A DNA stretch of 14,606 nt from Microcaldota archaeon (lineage in GTDB: Archaea > Iainarchaeota > Iainarchaeia > JAADDC01): contig JALTCQ010000136.1 of the NCBI GenBank assembly GCA_027074515.1, positions 1-14,606 of the forward strand, written 5' to 3'. The position numbers were made by a program, and so were the translations under genes. Positions 7,727 through 13,167 of the stretch are shown one piece after another. The notes under the pieces were generated by a model. The model was not told where the DNA came from and did not search any database. It saw only the letters and a list, made by a program, of their open reading frames with translations. Numbering within the stretch: the first letter of the stretch is position 1; every line of letters starts with the position of its first letter.

Positions 7727-8203
7727 GTGATGGTTATGAGACGAGGACAGGCGTTTGAGGTGTTCCGGCTGCTTATCGCCGCTGTTATTGCTGGTGCCAT
7801 TCTCATGGTGTTGCTCAGTGTTCTTGGTGGTCTTACAATTACGACTCAGGCCCCAGATGATTTCATTAAGCAGGCAATAAAGAGCATGGCAACTGAGGGC
7901 GGTGTACGCACGTCCAATACCATCGTTTTTAAGAATGGTATGGCTGTGAACCTGGCAGCTGCTGCGGGTGCGGCGGTGCTGGATGTTGGGTGTGTGGATA
8001 CATATGTAGATGCTACTCTTCCCTGGAGTTGTGATAGTAGTACCCATCTGTGTGACTACAGTGGTGGCAGCCAACGCGGTTATATACGAGTGGTGTGTAA
8101 CCCAATTACGGGAACTGGCCAAAAAGTTGGTAAATGTTCTACAGCTTTTGATTCAACAACGTGTTCCCTTGCTTGCTGTGTGGAGTTCCACAAGGCCGCA
8201 TGA
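7727..8203 (+). CDS. Class III pilin-like protein (RRGQAFEVF leader)
   Basis: The product is 158 residues from the GTG at 7727; ATG codons at 7730 and 7736 are in-frame alternatives. The leader MRRG followed by QAFEVF and a helix at about 13-34 is the clearest class III prepilin signature in the window: basic residues, Gly for cleavage, then Gln+1 and a Glu near +4. A TATA-like TTTTATAC at 7698-7705 sits 25-26 bases before 7727, favouring a leaderless mRNA from the first GTG/ATG. GGTGAT just before 7736 could instead act as a ribosome site for the MRRG start. Eight cysteines (89, 102, 109, 124, 137, 146, 150, 151) suggest a disulfide-bonded exposed domain. This may be the major pilin because it has its own promoter, but that is inference. 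Confidence 0.78.
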   Translation: MMVMRRGQAFEVFRLLIAAVIAGAILMVLLSVLGGLTITTQAPDDFIKQAIKSMATEGGVRTSNTIVFKNGMAVNLAAAAGAAVLDVGCVDTYVDATLPWSCDSSTHLCDYSGGSQRGYIRVVCNPITGTGQKVGKCSTAFDSTTCSLACCVEFHKAA

Positions 8204-8208
8204 ACAGA

Positions 8209-8217
8209 TTTTTATTT
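8209..8217 (+). promoter_or_regulatory. TATA-like box for the mini-pilin transcription unit
   Basis: TTTTTATTT is centred 25 bases before the ATG at 8238, and the pyrimidine-rich run after it contains no ribosome site. The same T-rich run could also terminate the upstream pilin transcript, since archaeal terminators are often simple T tracts. Confidence 0.5.
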
Positions 8218-8237
8218 CACCTCTTCTTCTTCTACAC

Positions 8238-8372
8238 ATGGACAACAGGGGTTCCTCTGACTGGACCATCATATACCTCCTGGTGCTCGCTGTGATTGCT
8301 GCCATACTTATGTTCGGCGTGATTAAGCCCATGTACTCCCGTGCTGGCAGTGCCGTTGGTGGTTACCCATGA
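8238..8372 (+). CDS. 44-residue mini pilin-like single-helix protein
   Basis: This small gene encodes MDNRGSSDW, then a hydrophobic helix at about 10-28, then a short tail ending GGYP. It keeps the RG motif and the helix seen in its neighbours but has almost no exposed domain and no cysteine. The same frame is open further upstream, but that part lies inside the preceding pilin gene. The ATG at 8238 sits 25 bases after the centre of TTTTTATTT (8209-8217), so a leaderless start is likely. Its TGA overlaps the next gene's ATG (ATGA), supporting translation. It could be a minimal filament subunit, an initiator, or a small membrane partner. Function is unknown. Confidence 0.68.
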   Translation: MDNRGSSDWTIIYLLVLAVIAAILMFGVIKPMYSRAGSAVGGYP

Positions 8373-8938
8373 GGAGGGGCGTTGAAGAGGTGTTTCAGCT
8401 GCTCATCGGTGTCTTTACGATGGCTCTAATAGCTACCATTGCGTACCAGGTTCTCGGCCGTGTCCAGACGTCTCGCTGCGAGCAGATGTGGCAGACCGAC
8501 GTGACGTCTTTTGCCAACGCAATCACCACCGTGGCGAAGAGCTACGGTACCACTGCCTACGTAACGCTCCATGGCAAGTGTGGCAGGGCAGATGAGGTCA
8601 ATTACGCTCTGATTACACTCAACGACAGGAAGCTCTGCATCGCCGTTTGCGGAACACCTACTGACTCCTGCTACGTCGTGAGGTATCTCGCCTCTGGAAA
8701 GCAGGGTTCCAAGCGCGTGGAGCTCTCTCGGGGTTATTCGTGCACAGAGATAACGCCATATGTGTACTACCTTGTGGAGAGGGGAGGCAGCTGCGACTCC
8801 GGTTTTACGGACATTGGGAGCGACTTTGAGCAAAAAGGGTTTGTTATCAAGGGCCTTGTGAAGCATGTTTACGTTCGCAGTACCGTGGATGCAAGTGGGA
8901 CTAAGAGCGTGGTAATCTGCGCCCAGAAAGGTGGTTGA
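8369..8938 (+). CDS. Cysteine-rich class III pilin-like protein
   Basis: This 189-residue protein starts MRRGVEEVFQLLIG, with a hydrophobic helix at about 9-30. The leader matches the one at 7736 (MRRG then acidic-V-F-x-L-L-I). The rest is hydrophilic and beta-like, with eight cysteines (37, 71, 90, 94, 101, 125, 142, 184). The C-terminal strand YVR-x(3)-D-x-S-G ... V-V-I-C-A closely resembles the strand in the next gene product, so the two exposed domains may be homologous. The start overlaps the mini-pilin stop. Three bases or fewer separate it from its downstream neighbour, so the genes are co-transcribed. It is probably a secreted filament subunit or minor pilin. Confidence 0.74.
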   Translation: MRRGVEEVFQLLIGVFTMALIATIAYQVLGRVQTSRCEQMWQTDVTSFANAITTVAKSYGTTAYVTLHGKCGRADEVNYALITLNDRKLCIAVCGTPTDSCYVVRYLASGKQGSKRVELSRGYSCTEITPYVYYLVERGGSCDSGFTDIGSDFEQKGFVIKGLVKHVYVRSTVDASGTKSVVICAQKGG

Positions 8939-9496
8939 ATGCTGGATTACATTCTGTCTAAGATCGTTATGCTCATCTTTCTCTTCGCCACACTCTTGGC
9001 ATTCGTGGCTGTGAAATCCTCCCTATCCGGATACTTCTTGCAGTCTGCGGCGTCTCAGCAGGCGAAGCTCATCGTTGCAAGGGTAGTTGGGCTTGTCTCC
9101 AACACGATCAGCGTTTCCAGCGCGTTCGTGTACGCCTTACCCCCGTACATTCAGGGTGGTAACAAACGGATACCTTTCAAGGTTGTGGCTCAGTGTGCAA
9201 ATCAGTCCGGCTCTGTTCTTCTCGGTATAGGCATCTCTACGGAGGACAATCATGTCATTGGATTCTCTACCACGGATCTTAGGAATCCCTTTGGGGGAAA
9301 GATCTCTGTTAAGATATGCGGCTTTTCTTCTGGCGGCTCTGGATCTGTAGTAGTTGGTGATACGCTGAAGTACAAGTACGTACGCATCGCAAAGGATTTG
9401 AGTGGCTCTGATCTGAGCATCACGATATGCCCCGCTGATAATACGGGTACTTCTTGCATCTCTGGGGCAATATGCAACAAGGAGTGTAGCTCATGA
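8939..9496 (+). CDS. Pilin-like single-helix secreted protein
   Basis: The product has 185 residues. The ATG immediately follows the previous TGA, with GGTGG a few bases upstream. The N-terminus (MLDYILSKIVMLIFLFATLL) has a helix at about 7-27 but lacks the RG motif of its neighbours, so it may be an uncleaved signal-anchor or use a different signal. The exposed part has six cysteines (86, 127, 164, 173, 179, 183), four of them in the last 22 residues. The strand YVR-x(3)-D-x-S-G ... I-T-I-C near 148-164 matches the preceding gene product. Its place in the run argues for a pilin or pseudopilin-like component. No named family is recognised. Confidence 0.68.
   Translation: MLDYILSKIVMLIFLFATLLAFVAVKSSLSGYFLQSAASQQAKLIVARVVGLVSNTISVSSAFVYALPPYIQGGNKRIPFKVVAQCANQSGSVLLGIGISTEDNHVIGFSTTDLRNPFGGKISVKICGFSSGGSGSVVVGDTLKYKYVRIAKDLSGSDLSITICPADNTGTSCISGAICNKECSS
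9481..9484 (+). promoter_or_regulatory. Ribosome binding site for the MKRG pilin gene
   Basis: GGAG is eight bases before the ATG at 9493, inside the end of the upstream gene. It supports translation of an overlapping (ATGA) start. Confidence 0.45.
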
Positions 9497-9918
9497 AGAG
9501 GGGGTTTACGCCGCTTGCGGATATGACTGTGGTCGTTCCAATCGCCATTTCTCTCATTCTGTTCTTTGCGGCCCTTGCGTGGGCTACTAACACCGTAGAG
9601 TCTGTTAACAACAGAGTAAACCTGTCTGTGAAGCTCGTAGACCTTGCAGAGATCTTTACAGCGCCAGGAATTTTGACGGACAAGGAATTTAGTAACGCCT
9701 GTACTGCTGCGGCAGGTATGGGCGAGGGGATCTCGTACACCGTAAAGCTTAACTGTGATGGCACAGTGAAGGGAAAGTGTCCAAACGTGCCGCCCCCAAT
9801 TCCCCCCCGTGCTACGCGCCTGGTGTACGCGTTCCCTGTCCCGTATCAGATATCTTCTGCTGGGCTGCCTGAGAATGATGTGTGCTACCTGGAGGTGACC
9901 GTGTGGAAAGGGGCATAG
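9493..9918 (+). CDS. Class III pilin-like protein (MKRGFTPL leader)
   Basis: This 141-residue protein starts MKRGFTPLADMTVVVPIAI, with a helix at about 11-30. The K-R-G leader followed by Phe is close to the general prepilin cleavage context. Four cysteines (70, 88, 96, 131) could form two disulfides, and a Pro-rich PPPIPPR turn lies at about 100-106. The ATG overlaps the previous gene's TGA and is preceded by GGAG at 9481-9484, eight bases upstream, a sensible ribosome site. The stop is TAG and overlaps the next gene. It is probably a minor pilin. Confidence 0.73.
   Translation: MKRGFTPLADMTVVVPIAISLILFFAALAWATNTVESVNNRVNLSVKLVDLAEIFTAPGILTDKEFSNACTAAAGMGEGISYTVKLNCDGTVKGKCPNVPPPIPPRATRLVYAFPVPYQISSAGLPENDVCYLEVTVWKGA
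9891..9898 (+). promoter_or_regulatory. Strong ribosome binding site setting the start at 9903
   Basis: GGAGGTGA is complementary to the conserved archaeal 16S rRNA 3' end and lies four bases before the GTG at 9903. It sits inside the upstream pilin gene and decides between the two in-frame GTG starts. Confidence 0.65.
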
Positions 9919-10502
9919 CGTCTTTCATAGACACGATTTTCCTCATGCTCATCTCTGCGACTGCTGCAGCAATCCTCTTCTATTCGGCAGCACATTATGG
10001 TACGTCCTTGGGCACCCAGACCAGCGCCTTAATTCTTGAGTTCTACACCCACCAGGTCCTTAGGACGATATCCGCGGTCACCGTTACACCTGCCCATTGC
10101 ACCCATTCGGACTACCTCTTGGCAATTATGAAGAAGGACATTTACAACAACGGCGACTTAAGCAAAGCTACTCTTGATGAGCTGAATGCAGTGGTTTCAA
10201 AAGCACTCGCCCCAATTCACACCTATTACGATTATGGCGTTTACGTGTACAGTCCTTCCCTTGGGAAGAGGCACCTTCTCTACTGTATACACAATCCAAG
10301 TGCGAATTATGCGCCTGTGTGCGGTATGTGCAAGGATTCCAACGCGGAAAATGCAAGTAACACCATCTCAGGCGCTTTTGGGGTGCATAGTGCTTATGCT
10401 CCCCTGCGCATCCGTACCAGCGGGGGGGCGTACGCCACGCTGTACCTTGTTGTTTACCTTTGGCCATCTGGGGAGCTTGGCAAGAGGGGTCTTGGTTGTT
10501 GA
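9903..10502 (+). CDS. Class III pilin-like protein with odd cysteine count
   Basis: The product has 199 residues from the GTG at 9903. I chose this over an in-frame GTG at 9882 because a strong GGAGGTGA at 9891-9898 lies four bases upstream of 9903. The start gives MERGIASFIDTIF, again an RG leader followed by a helix at about 8-30. Five cysteines (66, 128, 140, 143, 199) include a C-x2-C pair and the very last residue (R-G-L-G-C), leaving one cysteine without an internal partner. The gene overlaps the previous one by 16 bases and closes the pilus cluster. The facing gene ends 24 bases away in the opposite direction. Confidence 0.72.
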   Translation: MERGIASFIDTIFLMLISATAAAILFYSAAHYGTSLGTQTSALILEFYTHQVLRTISAVTVTPAHCTHSDYLLAIMKKDIYNNGDLSKATLDELNAVVSKALAPIHTYYDYGVYVYSPSLGKRHLLYCIHNPSANYAPVCGMCKDSNAENASNTISGAFGVHSAYAPLRIRTSGGAYATLYLVVYLWPSGELGKRGLGC

Positions 10503-10510
10503 TGGGGCGC

Positions 10511-10528
10511 TTTGGTATTTTTGTGTTT
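10511..10528 (+). terminator. Possible T-rich terminator of the pilus cluster
   Basis: A T-rich run (TTTGGTATTTTTGTGTTT) follows the last pilin-like gene in the 24-base gap between convergent genes. Archaeal termination often uses plain T tracts. No stem-loop is evident, so this is tentative. Confidence 0.35.
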
Positions 10529-12668
10529 AGCCCCCTAGCAGCTTCTTGAGGTCGTCCATGTCTTCGTCGCTTTCTCCTTCTTCGCTGAGATCTAGCCCCA
10601 ACAGATCGCTGTCTTCATCACCGGTGTCTGCTGTTTCTTCATCTCCTCCAAGGAGGGACAGTATGTCTTCATCTTCTTCCTCTTTCTTCGGCTTTGTCTT
10701 TTTATGCTTGTTCTCCTCTGCTGTTGGCTTTTGGTTCTTCTGCGCTTCTTCTGTTTCTTCTGCCCGCTCTGTGCCATGTCTGCCGTGCCTATGTTCGCGG
10801 GTCTTAGTTGGTTCTTTCCCCATCGCCGTTTTGATCTGTTCATATACTTCTTCAGCTATTTTTGAGATGTCTTCATGGCGTATTACCCGCTGCTTCGTCT
10901 CTTCTGGTTTGGGCGATGCTGCCTCTCCTGATACTTCTCCCATCAGCTCTTCCACGAGGGCGTTAACGTCTATGTCCGTGCTACCTGTTTCCATTATCCT
11001 CTGCCTGATTATGGGTTCTGCCTTTTTGCAGACTGCCTCTGCCGCGTCCTTTGCTGCTCTTCTTTCTCGCCAGGTATGGAATGGTTTGTTTGTGGACTGT
11101 AATATGCGCTGCTCTACGTTTTTCTTTAGTTCATCCAGAATCTTCTTGACTGCCCGGTCCACGTCTCTTGGTCTGAGCTTTTTCTTTTCTTTCTCCTCCG
11201 TCTTCTGTTTCTGCTCTTCCTTGTTTTCCTCCTTTTTTGGCTCACTCTTTTCGCGCTCTTCTGCTTCGGTGGTTGGTTTCTCCGCGCGCTGCTGTATTTT
11301 TTGTTTTTGCTTTTCCAGGATGTACTTTTTCTCCATATCTTTTAGGACAGCTCTGAACACTTCTACTTCGGGATCCTGGGGTTCCGTGGGTTTTTGCTCT
11401 GTGGGTTTGGCCGTTTGAGTCGTGGTTGCCTTCACCTCTTTTTCCGTTGTCCCCTTTTGTTCTTCTTTTTTCTCGGTCTCCCGTTTATCCTCTTTGCTTG
11501 GCTCAATCTCCTCCACAGTTGCTGCCCTCTTGGGGAGGATGCTCGGTACCTTTATACTCTTCTTGACCTCGGGCGCTTTGGTTTCAATCCTGTTTTCTGA
11601 TACGGAGAATTCTTCTATCTTGATTGGGGGCTTTTTTGGCTGTTCTTTCTTCTGGAGCTCGCCATTTTTTGCACTCTTTGGCGTGGGTACGATCTTTTTT
11701 AGCAGCGCACCTACGCTGAATCCCGTATTTTTTGCCGTGCGCCCTTTCTTTGCTTTTTTCTCTGCATGGTGCCTATGCTCTTCTCTCTTTGGAGTGTGCG
11801 CCTCTTGCTGCGTGCTTTTCTCCTTTTGCTCTTCCTCTTTCAGTATCGCGACGATCTGTTCTGCTTCGGGCGCTATATGCTCCGTTGTTTTTGTTGCCTT
11901 TTTGGTGCCCGGGCTCTGATATGCCTCTTTTTCCTTTTCCACCTTTCTTTCTTGCACATTTTCCTTTTTCTTCGGAGCCTCTTGTGCTTTCTGTGCCGTT
12001 GTTTTTGGCGCGTTTGCCCTGTGGAGGATGCCTTTTAGCTTCTCTAACACCCCTCCCCTTTGAGTACTGGCAATTTTTGCTTTTCTTTCCTCCTTCTTTG
12101 CAGTTTCCTCTGGGCTTTTTTGTTCTGTCGCTTTCTGTGGTTGTGGCTTCCCCGTTACCTGTATCTCCTGCGCGGCTGGCACTGTTTGGGCAACCTTTGG
12201 TTTTGGAGCCACCGGTTTTTCTATGTCTTCTTCTAGCGCCTTCTGCAGCTCCTTCACGTTTACGTCCTTGTGGGTAGTAATGGCTTGCCTTTGTTCCTGT
12301 GGTTTTTCCTTCTTTTGTACCTTGCCTTGATTCTTAGCCTTCTTCCCTAAGAACACGTATGGGAACACCGTTGCGGTTGTGACGAACGTTGCAATCGCAG
12401 GGATGGGCCCGAACAGGAGAGCCCCCGTTGTCATCAGCGCCGTGGTTCCACCGAATATGATTCGTACTCCCCCCCTTGTGGCGGGATCATCCATGTTTAT
12501 TTTCCTTTCCGCTATTTTTTCGGCTATTTCAGCCCCAGCAACGTAGCTTACGGCGAAAACGGTACCATACTCCGTTACCTTAAGCACGACTGGTGGGACA
12601 GATATGTTGAACTGATGCATGGTGATATCCATCCACGCCTGGAGCGCCTTGAGGGGATTATCCATCAC
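10527..12668 (-). CDS. Membrane-anchored protein with long Lys/Glu-rich charged tail and acidic C-terminus
   Basis: This 713-residue protein starts at GTG 12668 (the ATG at 12665 is equally possible). The N-terminal 108 residues contain two clear membrane helices at about 68-87 and 90-107 and perhaps a weaker one at 27-48. From about 109 to 495 the sequence is low-complexity and dominated by K, E, Q, T, A and P, with charge blocks that suggest disorder or single alpha-helix/coiled coil. Two segments look ordered and helical: about 498-582 (around RPRDVDRAVKKILDEL) and about 591-617. The last 50 or so residues are acidic, with repeated short L-L-G-G/L-L-G-L motifs. The membrane-proximal K-K after the helices argues for a cytoplasmic tail. 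It shares a palindromic 31-base promoter with the gene to its right. No family is recognised. A cytoplasmic scaffold is one possibility, but this is speculation. Confidence 0.82.
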   Translation of the reverse strand: MMDNPLKALQAWMDITMHQFNISVPPVVLKVTEYGTVFAVSYVAGAEIAEKIAERKINMDDPATRGGVRIIFGGTTALMTTGALLFGPIPAIATFVTTATVFPYVFLGKKAKNQGKVQKKEKPQEQRQAITTHKDVNVKELQKALEEDIEKPVAPKPKVAQTVPAAQEIQVTGKPQPQKATEQKSPEETAKKEERKAKIASTQRGGVLEKLKGILHRANAPKTTAQKAQEAPKKKENVQERKVEKEKEAYQSPGTKKATKTTEHIAPEAEQIVAILKEEEQKEKSTQQEAHTPKREEHRHHAEKKAKKGRTAKNTGFSVGALLKKIVPTPKSAKNGELQKKEQPKKPPIKIEEFSVSENRIETKAPEVKKSIKVPSILPKRAATVEEIEPSKEDKRETEKKEEQKGTTEKEVKATTTQTAKPTEQKPTEPQDPEVEVFRAVLKDMEKKYILEKQKQKIQQRAEKPTTEAEEREKSEPKKEENKEEQKQKTEEKEKKKLRPRDVDRAVKKILDELKKNVEQRILQSTNKPFHTWRERRAAKDAAEAVCKKAEPIIRQRIMETGSTDIDVNALVEELMGEVSGEAASPKPEETKQRVIRHEDISKIAEEVYEQIKTAMGKEPTKTREHRHGRHGTERAEETEEAQKNQKPTAEENKHKKTKPKKEEEDEDILSLLGGDEETADTGDEDSDLLGLDLSEEGESDEDMDDLKKLLGG

Positions 12669-12699
12669 ACCTTAAATACATCCGCGGTATTTTAATCTG
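12669..12699. promoter_or_regulatory. Palindromic divergent leaderless promoter
   Basis: These 31 bases separate the minus-strand GTG at 12668 from the plus-strand ATG at 12700. TTAAATAC and GTATTTTAA form an inverted repeat around ATCCGCG. The plus-strand box (12671-12680) is centred about 25 bases before 12700. The minus-strand box (12695-12688) is centred 24-27 bases before 12668/12665. One palindrome thus appears to serve as both TATA boxes. Confidence 0.6.
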
Positions 12700-13167
12700 A
12701 TGGATGCCTTTTTCACCGTCTGGCTTATCCTTGGCTCGGCTTTGGGCATCTCTGTTCTTTCCCTCGTCATCCTCCCCATCGTTGGCTACATATCCTCAAA
12801 GCTGGGGGGCGGCTGGAGAGGGTTCGTATCTGGGCTGGTTCTTCTGTACGTGCTTGTGTTTGTGTATAAATTGTACGTGTTCCTTGCTTCCGTGCCCTGT
12901 CCGTCTCACTTGCCTCCGGATGTGGTTGTTTCTGGTTGCCCATCCGTCTTTGATCCGTCGGTTTTTGGTGCTGCGTTGGTGTCTGCGTTCAGGGCATGGG
13001 CGGTGTTGCTGCTCTTCTACGTGACTGGCTTCGCGCTCTATATTTATATTCCGTCAGAGTATAATCTAAATGTGCGGCGTTACGTTGCAATCTTCGCGGC
13101 GCTGAGCTTCGCTGTGCTGTGGCTGGTGGTGTTTCCATGGAGTCTGGACGTGTTGTTTGGCTATTAG
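12700..13167 (+). CDS. Four-helix membrane protein of unknown function
   Basis: This 155-residue protein has four hydrophobic helices, at about 6-31, 40-64, 95-117 and 126-147. The loop between helices 2 and 3 carries Cys67 and Cys80. If the loop is outside the cell, as an even-helix topology with both ends in the cytoplasm would give, these two could form a disulfide like those predicted in the pilin-like proteins. The ATG at 12700 is about 25 bases after CTTAAATAC, giving a leaderless start. The 3' end overlaps the next gene by 31 bases, so the two products probably work together. No family is recognised. Confidence 0.78.
   Translation: MDAFFTVWLILGSALGISVLSLVILPIVGYISSKLGGGWRGFVSGLVLLYVLVFVYKLYVFLASVPCPSHLPPDVVVSGCPSVFDPSVFGAALVSAFRAWAVLLLFYVTGFALYIYIPSEYNLNVRRYVAIFAALSFAVLWLVVFPWSLDVLFGY

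Noticed and set aside
8010..8237. Upstream extension of the mini-pilin frame to 120 codons
   Set aside because: It overlaps the preceding pilin-like gene in another frame. The TATA-like box at 8209-8217 and the RG-plus-helix start favour initiation at 8238.
10546..11418. 290-codon plus-strand frame, extremely Ser/Phe-rich
   Set aside because: It is the antisense reading of the Lys/Glu-rich gene (CTT/TTC codons give Ser/Phe/Leu), with no start signals and no sensible protein composition.
12600..12668. Similarity between the N-termini of the charged protein and the surface protein (Trp-acidic stretch, then P-P-V)
   Set aside because: The resemblance is only a few residues and could be chance, so I do not claim homology.
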